Positions 1 through 11,011 of a stretch of DNA of 23,622 nucleotides are shown piece by piece. The notes under the pieces are model-generated. The model saw nothing but the letters and a program-made list of their open reading frames with translations, searched no databases and was not told the DNA's origin. How positions within the stretch are numbered: the stretch's first letter is position 1; each line of letters starts with the position of its first letter. This stretch comes from Phoronis ovalis. Its lineage: Eukaryota; Phoronida; Phoronidae. Location of the stretch: assembly GCA_028565635.1 (NCBI GenBank), contig JAOXYB010074388.1, positions 1-23,622 of the forward strand, read 5' to 3'. Position numbers and translations under genes: made by a program.

Positions 1-3000
1 AGGTATTTGAACATCCATGGGTTCCAGGATAATTCTAATAGGTCTGGATATCCAACTATTTCTTTGTGCAACCTGGCTTTTGCTAAAAGGCGATTCTAGT
101 TTGTTATAGATATAATAGTTTAATACATTGTATGCAGAATAGAGCGACGTGTGTGCTTCTGTCATGTACGTTATAGCGTCACGTAAAAAAAAATCAATCG
201 ATTTTTATATAGAAAGATTTAAATAAATACCGACTATAATTTGTTTTCTTACTTCTCGCATCGATTTATTAACTGCCATGGTAGGTATACACGCTTTACT
301 CGTTACTCGTACCTCATATTTAAGAACCTTAAAGACTCTTCCTCTAATGTAAATTTCCTATGGCGACAAATCTGGCCTCCAGTTTAACCCCAGCAAAATA
401 CTGTTCTCGAGATGCCACTAGAAAAAGGGGCATATGTTGCTTTTGTGGCTATATGTAAGAGGTTTAAAATGTATCACGCTACCAAATGTGACGTTAAAAC
501 ACTTACCCAAAATTTATTTGCTCATCGCCTTCATTTTTGATATGACATCTAGATACCTAAAATAAAATTACAATAGTGATTGCGTAAAAAAGATTATACC
601 CACAAACAATTTTGCGCTTATTAAGGTGCTACACATAGGAATATACTGTATAAAAGAAACAAAATACAGAAATTCCGTGATGTTCCATATTTTCTATAAT
701 TTTAAATTGTATTTATAATGGGTTTTCCAGAATAGTTTGGCCGGTTAAAAATCCTGGATCACTCCCTATATAGGACAATACACAGAGCGCTTCGTCTGGA
801 AGGAGTGGATTTTTCTGGGGTTTTCACCGTTCTAGTACAAAAGGTGATTTTTGCTTTTTTAGTGATTTTGGTGATTCGGACTGAGTCTCGCCGTATGCAA
901 TAATTGGAAGTGACCCTCCTGTATTGGCCTATATTCAACGGGATTTTGACTTTCAACTGTTTGGAAAACACAGTGTCAATGCAGCTTTAGTAATAATAAA
1001 AATCAACTTTCACAGAAAATTTAAATATTAATAAGTTATTTATATTTTGTCAAATGTTTCCTTTTATCCTGATTCTCAGTTTTAAAATTCTCAGAGTCTA
1101 ATTTATCCAGACATCATTTGTTTCGATAATAAAAAGATAAAGTGGTAACCGGGTTCACTTATTCCAAGATCTTCATCAGTAGTTACATTACGATAGCCAA
1201 TAGCTTACCAAATAATCTCCTTTCTGAAATCGTATATGCGGCGTGAGAGGTTTTAGGTTTGCCTGAGAATAGAGAAAGGGTAATTCGGGTTTAAAAAATA
1301 AATAAACCAATTAATTGTTGCAAGAAAATTCAATCCGAACATTGATATTGAAAATATATATCAGCTATAATAATTTCACTGGAGAAAAAGGGATCCATTT
1401 TCTAACAAAATAAATTAGTTTAAATGAAATAATTTTCTGTTAATGTTTCACGACCGCTAGAATATTTATGGTAACACATCCTAAGTTTTATTACATTTTT
1501 TAAACTGCTTACTTGCACTGACGGAAGCATTAGACCTATGGGTGTCCAATTGTCATTTCGAACATGATAGCCTTCCAGAAAAGTAGCTGTAAAACCAAAG
1601 GATAAAAATCCTATAGACAACACAATGAAGAAACAACATTGTTGCTTGAAGTATAGCCAACAACCTTTTAATCTATTATATTTTTCTTTCTCTTGGATCT
1701 GATTTAACAACATAACATATTCGCACATCCCACCACTTGCCAACAAACAAATCCTTTAATACAAACAATTTGTAAAAAAAGGCAGCAATCGAGACATAAT
1801 GCAATGTAAGTCCCTAGTGTCACGACATGCAACAGTACCTCTGTCTGGCTTATGGCTGTGTACACTGTATCCTATGACTTCGATTGTTTCATCGTGGGGC
1901 CACACACAGGAGCAATCGGCATGGAAATCAGTTTGTTTTGGCGGGACATAACCACTGACCGCAGTCAAGAAGTAGCCTGCACTGTACGATCGTCTGAAAC
2001 AGGAAGCTGTAGCATAAGTATTAGTGCTTTGCTGAGAAATTATAAATGTGTGTTTTCGAAAAAAACAAACATAAATGACATGAAGATAACAACATCAGTG
2101 AAAACAATTACAGCGTACCGCAATAATAAAAACACGCTGAAAATTAACTCATGAAAACAACAATTCCTTATGATACACATTTGACATTCAAGTTAATCTA
2201 CAAGACCCCTTACTCACGGCTTTGACGACAAATATGCAAGCATTCCAGAATCGTCTGTTTGTCCGTTTGGTAATCTTCCAGAATAGTGAACTTGTATCAC
2301 AAGATACCGAAGAGGAGTCCTGCCACTTATTCCAATACCGACATCTACATACAGACAATAAAAATTCAGTTAATGCAATAAACATATTAGATTATAGTTA
2401 AAGTAATGAAAAACCAAAAAGAATGAATCAGTTGTGACATTTTCATAAGTGATGGCGACTGCGAATGATGCAGGAAACTGATGACCTTGTGTATTTGGAA
2501 GACATGATCCTAATACCAGAGCGATTGTACATCACAAACTAACACCATTGCAGGTACTCATTGCTTCTAAGAGTATTATTCCTTTTGTTAATCAGTCTAC
2601 TTTGTCACAATTTTAATGAATAACGATGAAGATTAATACTGTCTATCTAGAATTGTGTTTTTGGTGGAAATAAAATATTAGTGATCATTACCATCTGGAA
2701 ACCTCCATTTTTCAACATCTACCCCGTATGCACTCCACCCCCATATTGTAACAGATTTGTCGCGGCACACATCATCCCCATAACATTCCCTAGATCAAAC
2801 GACAAAACAACATAGTCTTTACTAAAATATCACATAGTGAGAAAGTTTAACTATAAGTATAATTGATCTGGGCAGCTTATAGGCATAACCGTTATAAGAA
2901 ATATGTTAACTTTTAGCAAATCAGCAATTTCAAGAACTATACGAAATGAAGGAGCCTCAGGATCTTCAGTAATAGTTTAGTTAATTGTCAAAAGTTGATT

Positions 3001-6000
3001 CTTGAATTATTTCCGAATGTGCACGTTATCTAAGATAAGCTTACTATATAGATTTATCTTGTAAAACCTAAGACATGAAATCGCGACTGATTGACACATA
3101 TTTAAATTGTGTTGCACAAAAATATCAAACCAAAATCTTGCTCCCACTACGTATATTTACCAGTGTGGTTCATGGTGCACGGGTTCTGTACAAGCAAATA
3201 TACTGATATGATGCAGCGGAGAATTAAAGTTGGCTACCAGGTCTACTCCAACTGAAATGCAAAAATCAATAATAATAATAAAGAAATAAGAGGCCGAAGT
3301 CAAGAATATTTTTAAATATTAAAATAGGATACCTGTGTACTACATTTTTTATATTCTTGTTATTTTCTGAAAGAGTTATGGTTATTAGTGTTATTTGTGT
3401 GGCTATGCACTAATAGTTTGTACATGTTGGTACAAATCGAAGAAAAAATTATTTCTGGATGGCTATCTAATTGAAATTGGGAGATTATTTTTGGGTGGCG
3501 CGACCCCGCACCCTGCGCTGCAGTTTTCTCTGATATCAGAATTAGTCATTTGATGGTCTTTAGTCGCACGAAAAATTGGCTATACATCAGAAAAAAAATA
3601 ACATAAAATGTTTGAAACCATTGAAGTGGACGGCAAAATTAATTGGGATCTATGATTGTACATACGTGTCAAATAAATTACAACAAAATGAATTTATTGC
3701 AAACATTTAATAATTTAAATTGTTTTTTTTTTTATCTCACTCGTACTTTAATTTGCATATATACTATACAGATTAGACTGACATCAGTCGTCAGAAACAT
3801 GGATTGGAGTTTTTTAATAAATGCATTATAGTACTAAAATGCATAAAACAGTTGCTAGAATAAACTGGTAAGCTCTCTGCAATGTTGCCTAGCTGCAAAT
3901 TAAAGTTGAATACAGTATCATATGTTTATATTTATATATGTTTCTAACATGTAAAGCTAGTAAAGCTATGTAAAGCTAGGACTGCCAGATTATTTTCTCC
4001 TTTACATTAAATTTTTATACAAATCTTTTGAATGACTTTTTAGGAAAATTATTTTAAAAAAAAATACATTATTATCTTAAATTACAGAGCCGACTAACAT
4101 TAGTCTATATATAGATGTGCAGTGATTGTTTCTGTTATAGGCCGTACACTATATGCTTGTTGTTATTGAATATCAAAACTTTATTCCGCTAACAATAATT
4201 TGAGGAAACAAGCTAGATTAACGAGATTTTGTTCAAATCATATTTATATTGATAACCAGTCTCTGTGAGTCACCATAGTGTAGTGGTTATCACGCTCGCT
4301 TCACACGCGAGAGGTCCCCAGTTCAAGCCTGGGTGGTGACAATTTCAACTTTTTTTAGCTGTCGTGTTTATATTATCCGGAGTTCCTTATTACAGCCGTG
4401 TTAGCACACTCTTAAACAGCATTATGTGCGGTAGTAACCATACTTTAAAATTACAAAAATATAGTAGTACAAATAAGTAGTATTATCTTTATAAACGTGG
4501 CATGTGTTTTATAAAGTTTTACATTTTGTCATTAAATATTACATTCAGTTTCTAAATATTATCCAATTCCACAAAATTTACAATAAAGTTTGATATACAC
4601 TCAAAAAGAATTTTTCGCAAACTATCAAACTCAGACCTATCTAACCAGTGTGAACTCGAACCGTCAATCCACATACGTGCACCTGTTTCCTACTATTCGA
4701 ACTCCTTTTCCGGGTTTAGTACCGAAATTCCTGCTACTCGAACCGTCATTTCCGATGACTCGCTCAAGGTGCGAGGAACTCGAACTGAATTGCTGTTTGA
4801 GTCTCCGGAAATCTGTTCAAGTTCCTGGCAACTTGCGAGTCCACGGAAATGACGGTTCGAGTAGCAGGTATTTCTGTGCGAAACACCGGAAAAAATATTC
4901 GAATTGCAGGAAACTGGTGTGCGAGTGCGGATTGAAGTCGGCCACGCTGGTTAGATTAGTTTGAAACTTATTAAATGAGAAAAAAAAGTGCATCCCGTCT
5001 TCCACAACATTATTTTTCCACTTTTCAATACAATCTGAGGTTAATTGGTACCCCGGGACGGGTACTTTTGGAACTTTATAACCGTTTATAACAACTAACT
5101 TATTGGACAGGTCAGAATTTATTCCTGCGTGGGGGGGGGGGTGCGGTTTGATCTAAAGCTTTAAAAAAAAAATTGTTTGGCGACAGATATCTTCCTTCTC
5201 GCGTTTCTAGTAGTTTTGTACCAAAATTAATGTATGAGCACAGTTTTGCTTGGTACCATTTTTGAAAGTCACGCTCAGGACATTTTACTCTTCAGGATAT
5301 TTACCTATTATTTTGTAATAATATGTTGACAATCGAAGCAAAAATTAACTTATATTATCTTTAGCTCATAAGAATACAAAGGACAAATAATCGTATGGCA
5401 ATACCGTACGTTCAATGATATAAATATATACATGGACTCACCTACATAGAGCGGTTCAGTCGATTCAATACGTTTAGCATGACAAAACCAAGAGAATTCC
5501 TAAATAAAAAAAGATAGAAAAAATGAGGCATGTAACAAAAAGTAGAGAAAAAATTAATTATATAATTAATAATTAATGATATGTTTCACGGATTAATTGA
5601 TTGTTTTCAGGAAAATTCAAATAATATTGCTTTTTATAATTATATGTATGAATGATATATTGTTAACATGGATCTGAGCAATACAGCTGAAATATGTTAT
5701 TGAAAAAATGCAAGTACAATTATGTTATTTTATAATAATTTAAATTATACAAATATACAGAGATATAATTATAAAATAATACAATATGTTACATAAAGTT
5801 GAGCAAGCCTGAAAACAATACCTAATTATACCAAACAATTTAGACTGCAATGTAATGAGGTACAGCTCCAGTAGCACTGACGCAAATGCGATGATGCATA
5901 AGAAAATAATGTGATATGGAAATTAGTTAACCTAACCATGAAATGAAATATCAAGTTTAAAAAATTACTGCGTGTACATGGAAGCCTTTAATTTCGCGTC

Positions 6001-7649
6001 TCCGGGGCGTCCAAAGCGTGTGGCGTTTGAGCAGATGTGCCAACATGTACATCAATAAACAGTCATTATTACTTAATCCAATTTTCTCAATTCCTTTTTT
6101 TTCAAAAATGACGTACAATGTGATAAATGCATATTATATATTTGGTGATGGTTCTTTAACATGTCGTAAAATTTTATCTAATTTGTTGCCAAAGGTTGTT
6201 TCATTATTTTAGACAGTTCATCATTTTCTCAATTTCTTTTTTCAAAAACGACGTAGATTAAAGGTAAAATTACATAAAAATGAAAGGCATATTGTTTGGT
6301 GTAAATATATGTCATAAAATTTAATAAAAAATATTATCTAATTTGTTGTCAAAGCTTATTTCATTATTTTTGACAGCTCGTCAGTACTATAACGTGAAAT
6401 CTTGTACGACTTAAAAATAATTAAAACATCACAGTAGATTAAATGAATTGAGACGGTAAATATTGCGCGTAGAAACGAGTTGATTAAATGGAAAAATACA
6501 ATTATAAAATATCAAAGCGTAAATTAATTAGCGCTCGTAAAACATCACAAATTAATAGTGCAATGGATTAAATTTTCAACATTAAAAAATAATTTCCTCA
6601 AAAAAAAGTCCGTGACAGTTTGTAATTTTTTTTTTGTAATGTTCATGCTTGTAATATAAGAAAATCAAATCTGGCTGTTTAGTTAAATCGATATAGTTGC
6701 AAATTATCTTTCATGAAAACAAGAAAATCTTCTAATTAGCAATGATAATATAAATCTGCCTTCTCAATTTCCTAAACGATGTAATGAGATTTTCATAGTT
6801 CCGATTGTGTTTTAAAAGACATGTTTTAGAGTAATACCCCATGCATCGATTTGCAAAATATAAATGGTTAAATATGGTAAATATTAAATTGCTGCTACAA
6901 ATTCTTGGTATTTTAAAAAGGAAAATGGCTCTATTTGACAGGAATATTCAAATATGCTTGGCATTAAAGAAACTAATAACCATAATCTAAATATAAGGCA
7001 ATCACGGGCAATCAGCACAAAATACAGTAAACAACGCCTTTTGTAACGAAATATGTAAAATGTCGGTTAATATGTAATTTCGATGTCCATCAGCGGCATG
7101 ATAAAAATAAGTGCACTTATTTTGATGGCATTATTTTTGACATTAATCTGCCTTCCCTTTAATTACCATCTATAAACATTTATATTTCAACTCCAAAAAG
7201 TAAATTAACGTACGTGGCTTTTACAATTGTTCTCTGTATATTTGGAGTTTGTGGCACATGATGTGGCATGAAATTCACCAAAGAAATACATTTATATCTA
7301 TTTTAAACATGTAGCTATATAACTACCCATTCATTATCTTTCCATTACTATATGAATACATATAAAATTCAGATTAGATTTCTCAAATCTATGTAATATT
7401 ATGCAAAACAATAGATCTGATTTTGTTTTGTTCATCTATTTATACTGTACATAAAAAGCTGCAGCAAAAGTTCAGGGAATCACACTCCTCAAATCATTGT
7501 GAATAGGCACTTACCTGCGTTAATGGAACATTTGGCATACGAATGCTGGTTGTTTTTATTGATGGATCATCTTCTACTGGTGTTCCTCGAGTTATATCAA
7601 TAAAAACATCAAATGCTGATAGAACCAGTAACCACGCTTGTATTATCAT
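1..7649 (-). CDS. PHM-type copper monooxygenase (peptidylglycine alpha-hydroxylating monooxygenase-like), multi-exon, 3' end beyond the window
   Basis: Seen: exons at 7649-7515, 5499-5442, 3251-3161, 2789-2692, 2344-2218, 1993-1839, 1586-1513, 1262-1209 and 556-507. All have GT/AG ends and all phases join, giving about 280 residues without a stop. The start ATG at 7649 follows an in-frame TAA at 7673-7671 and begins a hydrophobic leader (MIIQAWLLVLSAF), a likely signal peptide. Then come FSWFC, LHHISIFAC (His78/79), HWECYGDDVC, RYLVIQVHYS (His147), DFHADCSCVW, GYSVHSHKPDR (His215/217), a glycosylation sequon NWT and the block VSRC. Family knowledge: PHM domains bind CuH through His-His plus a later His, and CuM through His-x-His plus a Met; they hydroxylate C-terminal glycine of secretory peptides for amidation. 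Five histidines are present; the Met was not found. The last part is uncertain: either 417-389 then 158-1, or 82-1 directly; both fit the phase. A lyase domain, as in bifunctional PAM, would lie outside the window. MOXD1/DBH relatives are less likely given the spacing. Confidence 0.88.
4269..4340 (+). tRNA. tRNA-Val, anticodon CAC
   Basis: The 72-nt sequence folds as a standard cloverleaf. The acceptor stem pairs GTCACCA with TGGTGAC, the anticodon stem pairs CTCGC with GCGAG, and the 7-nt loop TTCACAC has CAC at 4302-4304. The T arm is CCCAG-TTCAAGC-CTGGG. An internal A box (TAGTGTAGTGG) is present and a B box is recognisable with one or two changes. The D arm matches the usual eukaryotic tRNA-Val D arm. 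There is no intron and no encoded CCA. It lies inside intron 2 of the minus-strand PHM-type gene, in antisense orientation. Confidence 0.96.
4350..4356 (+). terminator. RNA polymerase III terminator of tRNA-Val
   Basis: A run of seven T residues begins 10 nt after the tRNA 3' end, the normal signal for Pol III termination. Confidence 0.8.
4625..4964. mobile_element. Foldback (long inverted-repeat) element, about 340 bp
   Basis: The two halves are inverted copies of each other. The inner 24 nt at 4730-4753 and 4845-4868 pair perfectly (left arm CCTGCTACTCGAACCG...). The outer parts pair with indels out to TCAAACT at 4625 and AGTTTGA at 4958-4964, with CTAACCAG conserved near both ends. Each arm is itself built from degenerate units of roughly 40 bp carrying (A/T)CTCGAAC or TATTCGAAC. 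No convincing target-site duplication was seen, so the ends are approximate. Open frames across it on both strands are by-products of the repeat, with no recognisable domain. Confidence 0.7.
6081..6383. repeat. Imperfect tandem duplication in PHM intron 1
   Basis: The segment at 6081-6222 is repeated with changes at 6223-6383. Shared landmarks in order are ATTTTCTCAATT, TTTTTTTCAAAAA(T/C)GACGTA, ATCTAATTTGTTG(C/T)CAAAG and TTTCATTATTTT(A/T)GACAG. The unit is about 142-161 bp and AT-rich. It lies in the intron 7514-5500. No coding sense was found. Confidence 0.7.
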
Positions 7650-8662
7650 GCTGGTACGCGTTACTGTCTTTTAGTTCTATACTAGCCTGTAGTTCCGTTA
7701 TTTGATAACCGACTAAAAATAAGAAATATGTACTATAATATAACTGCATATGTTAATTTTCCGCTTCATTTATCTTAAAGCCTCCTTACATCAGCTAGTC
7801 ATGTTTTGTCTCGCGGATTTTATTTATAGTGTCATCACGTTGCGACCTCGAGGGATTAAAACACTTATGACATGTCAATCATATTCTCGGAATTTTTTAT
7901 ATATAGAACACAGAGTGCATGATTGCATCGGTAAAAGAAAGCCCACAGATAGAAGTCGGTCATGCACTAAAAAGCTACAAAGATTGACTGAGACATCTCC
8001 AATTTCCAATTCGAAATTGGTGCGTCATACAAAGTAATATTTGAAATTCAGTAACGTTTTAATAAAATAGACACTAATTGCGATTTAAACAACATGCCAT
8101 GAAAATAATCAGCTACAAATTAAACTAATGACACAATACAGAGAGTGACGTACATCCTCGACCCTCAGAAACACAGGTCCCACAATCAGACACACTAGAC
8201 AGCGCGACAAGAGATTTCGCTTGCAAAGTTAGATACATCCCCGGAATACATCTGAGACTGACGAGGCGAACATCAATCTAAGACCTATTATTGGTCTCGA
8301 GACGGAATACATCTGAGACTGACGAGGCGAACATCAATCTAAGACCTATTATTGGTCTCGAGATACATGTATAACACAAAAGATTCAAGAAAGTATTTCC
8401 AATTTAGTTTTACTGAACATTATTTTAAAGAAAACTAGATTTAATTTCCTCATATGACTGTTTTCTCTCTTTTAATTAACTTAGAATGATGAATAGCAAA
8501 GTCTTAAATGGCAATTTAGTTTTATTTTATTAACTTAGATTTCTTACAATGAATGAACATTAATAATATTCTTCTTAACATTAAGCATTGTGTATACATT
8601 CATATATTTTAAGGCTTAGTTCGTACATTAGTAAGATTAACAAAATATTCAACAGTACACAG
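7650..8662. other. Upstream region of the PHM-type gene
   Basis: No gene seen. A possible 5'-UTR splice acceptor (TTCTTATTTTTAG, minus strand) sits at 7713, so the PHM transcript may have a non-coding first exon further right. The ORF at 7750-8037 on the plus strand has no domain and no splice context. The 61-bp duplication at 8242-8363 lies here. Confidence 0.45.
8242..8363. repeat. Exact 61-bp tandem duplication
   Basis: Two identical 61-bp copies, 8242-8302 and 8303-8363, lie head to tail. Each begins CGGAATACATCTGAGACTGA and ends TTGGTCTCGAGA. The junction contains the 10-bp palindrome GTCTCGAGAC, and GAGAC/GTCTC could close a short stem within each copy. Identity of the copies suggests a recent event. 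Confidence 0.9.
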
Positions 8663-9024
8663 CCAGGGGTCACTCTCTTTTATGTGAGGTAGGGGTGTGA
8701 GGCGCAGGGATCCAAACCCTGACCCTGAAATATCCTCGGAATTGACAAAATATCCTGAATATATCCTTGGCCCCAAAAATCGTCTCCGTGCTGCCAGAAA
8801 AAAGGTCATTTCCAATTCTTTAATTTTGACCAAAATGCGTGACAGTTGGCAACTATGCCACTCTAAAATATCTTTAAAAAAACACCCTGAAATATCCCCT
8901 TGACGTCAAATACCCACCCTGAAATATCCCAGAAGTAAAATTACCCACCCTGAAATATCCTGGTAGCCCAAAAAAGCGAACCTGAAGCGCGGCACATAGA
9001 CGGATATAGGAAGTGCCCCCCGGG
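8663..9024. mobile_element. hAT-like MITE (element A), 362 bp
   Basis: It is flanked by the 8-bp direct repeat GTACACAG at 8655-8662 and 9025-9032. The ends are imperfect inverted repeats: left CCAGGGGTCACTC..., right end reversed CCCGGGGGGCACTTCC.... Inside are units of about 31-32 bp carrying CCCTGAAATATCC at 8723, 8885, 8917 and 8948. There is no transposase frame. The 8-bp duplication is typical of the hAT (also P) superfamilies, so this is a non-autonomous element. The ORFs that read across it are repeat artefacts. Confidence 0.8.
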
Positions 9025-10272
9025 GTACACAGACATTATCAGTGCCTGCATGCAGGATTTGACAACTACAAAAAAATTGCACAAGTATTTTATGAGATCG
9101 TTGTCTGCGCTCTAGATACAAATGTCATTTACAATTGACTAATTTACGTAAAGTTAAGCGCGGGAATTAAGAGTATCATAAAAAATATGGACAAAAATGC
9201 GATAATACAACAATCAGCTTGAACAATGTTATATATAATTTATAACATACCTTTTTAGTCTTGGCAATGACGAGATAGAAAAAAAATGGCGAAACCAACA
9301 TCAGAGTGGTGATCTGTTAGAAAATGAAAACGCAATATAATTAAAATTAAATCAATTAACGATGCGGAACAACGGGAACAAATTGAATGAAATTAAAATC
9401 CAACCCTGTACCTGCGGGAGTTGATATATTAGTAAAACGAAGCAAACAATAACATAATGGCAATTGAGGATTTTTTCCATTAGAATAATTAATGTTTGAC
9501 AGTGTGGTTGTCATCACACCTGAGACAGCAACTGTCATCTTATATATCAATGTTTCTTGGATTTATGAATGCATGCATTTGTTATGAGTATAGAATGACT
9601 GCGAAAAACGGAACGCTTAGGCGTTTGTATAGGCTCAACTCCTTTCACAGAACAAAAATGTTCTAATTTTACAAAATGCATTTATTCGCTGAGTAAGCAC
9701 CAGCAGTGACAAATTTGTACTATTTTGAATCGAAATTTTACATCAAAATAGTAAATTGGGTATTGCGTAGCAATTAAAGAAGCTACCAAAAATAAATTAT
9801 TACATAACCATAATAGAACTACCCCCAATTCAGCCTATCGCAACAACTCCCATGCAATGTATTCCCAGTGTGTTATATTTATTTTGTCATTCTCCCGGTC
9901 ATTCTTTAGTTACCACAAACAATAAACTGCCAGTTTTATTTACTAACACAATTAGTCCCCAAAAGGCCATTCTATTAATGTCCAAACATTGCTAACGACG
10001 ACAGGGTCTTTCTTCGTATAGTTTATCCTTCGTATAACCGACTATCTGAAGCCTCTTTTTTTAAATATATCTGTAGTACGGGAGTTGGTATTATTTATAC
10101 AATACTGTATTAAAAAGTATACCCACAGCCTATTACCATTTTTGTTAGATAGTTTAATTCAAAATTCTTTTTGTACAAGCGACGGTAACATTATCTTTTA
10201 TAATGTTTGTGATTGTGCAGTTAATTTACATCATTACTGATTATTATAAATAAATGCGCGATATTATTTAAT
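9025..10272. other. Intergenic stretch with only a weak exon candidate
   Basis: Apart from the right target duplication of element A and the weak exon pair at 9251-9480, I see no gene, RNA or clear repeat here. The sequence is AT-rich and frames are short in all six readings. Confidence 0.4.
9251..9480 (-). CDS. Possible two-exon 5' end of an unrecognised hydrophobic or secreted protein
   Basis: An ATG at 9480 opens 23 codons (9480-9412, beginning MEKILNCHYVIVCFVLLIY) ending at a donor CAG|GTACAG. A second small exon, 9313-9251, has a strong acceptor (TTTTCATTTTCTAACAG) and donor (AAG|GTATGT) and adds 21 codons (ITTLMLVSPFFFYLV...). Both are phase 0 and join in frame. The product would be a hydrophobic leader or membrane segment. 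No following in-frame exon was found before the PHM start; joining to the acceptor at 7713 gives a stop at once. It could be an alternative 5' exon set, a small gene, or chance. The function is not recognised. Confidence 0.2.
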
Positions 10273-10445
10273 TTGGCTTAAAATACCTGCTTTAACACGA
10301 ATATTAATACACCATATGGAATGCTTATCTGGTACCTGTAGGAGCATATACATAATACCATGTATATGCTCCTACGGGTACCAGAAAAACATTCCATATG
10401 GTGTATTAATATTCTTGTTACAGAGAAGCAGGTATTTTAAGCCAA
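10273..10445. repeat. 173-bp near-perfect palindrome
   Basis: The left arm 10273-10353 and right arm 10360-10445 are inverted copies separated by 6 nt. They start with TTGGCTTAAAATACCTGCTT and share AATATTAATACACCATATGG and GGAGCATATACAT. There are only a few substitutions and one 5-nt indel (CTCTG). No target duplication is evident. It may be a MITE hairpin or a fresh inverted duplication; transcribed, it would form a long dsRNA stem. The 92-codon ORF across it is not supported. Confidence 0.9.
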
Positions 10446-11011
10446 CGAACAATGACTACAGATTAATAAGTCTAAGTGTAAATAAATATTGTATTAAATT
10501 AACATTGGGTAGAATTCCTACAAATAAAAATGGTGACAACTTTTTGAACAATTTCAGAAAGGCATATCATCTTGCTTGTGCAAACAAGTTATAAACATCA
10601 ATCAGAAAAATAAACAATCTATAATGATTTAAAAAAACATGTATTAGGAAAGTTTGCAATATCCTCCTGAGTAAATGTCAAAATGGCACAATTCACTTGC
10701 ATGCAAACTAAATCATGATATTAAGTGCCAAACCTGCTTACTATATATAGACAGTGTTTCCCTATCAGAAACCTGATTTGTTATGCAATCGTATGAGTGT
10801 GTGAAATATACAAGTTTAATATACAAAAGATCAGTGGGTGATTAGTACACTTTCTCCCTAGCAAATGAAATCTGGCTTTAGAAGAATTCATAGTAGGAAA
10901 TGAGTCAAAGTAGTTTTTCACATAAAATTTTTAATTACTTAAATCGCACAGTCAACACTAGTGACACTATCTTTTGTTTACATTTTTTTCCACAACCCTA
11001 TTTCTCTTTCC
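10446..11011. other. 3' flank of BFAR and intergenic sequence
   Basis: No gene seen. It includes the likely BFAR 3' UTR, with an ATTAAA signal on the minus strand at 10935-10930. Confidence 0.5.
10930..10935 (-). promoter_or_regulatory. Candidate poly(A) signal ATTAAA of BFAR
   Basis: On the minus strand, ATTAAA lies about 77 nt past the BFAR stop codon (11014-11012). It is the commonest variant of AATAAA and is plausibly placed for a short 3' UTR. Confidence 0.4.

Larger units (their letters stand above)
3252..5441 (-). other. Intron 2 of the PHM-type gene, hosting a tRNA and a foldback element
   Basis: Donor AG|GTGAGT at 5442/5441 and acceptor TTTCAG at 3254-3252 bound this 2.2-kb intron; the codon split across it reads Val. 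It contains the tRNA-Val gene and its oligo-T on the other strand, the inverted-repeat element at 4625-4964, and a run of 11 G at 5131-5141. I see no further exon in it, and the phases of the flanking exons (1 and 1) need none. Confidence 0.85.

Noticed and set aside
1420-1746. 108-aa minus-strand ORF looking like a membrane protein
   Set aside because: Only 1586-1513 is exon (PHM domain, EGYHVRNDNW); the hydrophobic part before it is intron read in frame.
2188-2385. 65-aa minus-strand ORF
   Set aside because: The real exon 2344-2218 is read in another frame, giving RYLVIQVHYS of the PHM domain.
4590-5005. Overlapping ORFs of 124 aa (plus) and 62 aa (minus)
   Set aside because: They read through the foldback element; no domain, and the open frames arise from the inverted repeat.
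5131-5141. Run of 11 G residues
   Set aside because: A simple homopolymer with no partner G-tracts for a quadruplex; possibly length-variable but not a feature in itself.
8242-8363. Hammerhead-ribozyme-like core (CTGACGA followed by GGCGAAC) in each 61-bp copy
   Set aside because: CTGANGA fits, but there is no room for stem II, the GAAA box reads GAAC, and no matching cleavage triplet pairs correctly with stem I.
8609-9121. Three ORFs on both strands
   Set aside because: They lie across the hAT-like MITE and its tandem units and encode only repeat-derived peptides.
10316-10594. 92-aa plus-strand ORF
   Set aside because: It starts inside the palindrome and shows no domain or splice context.
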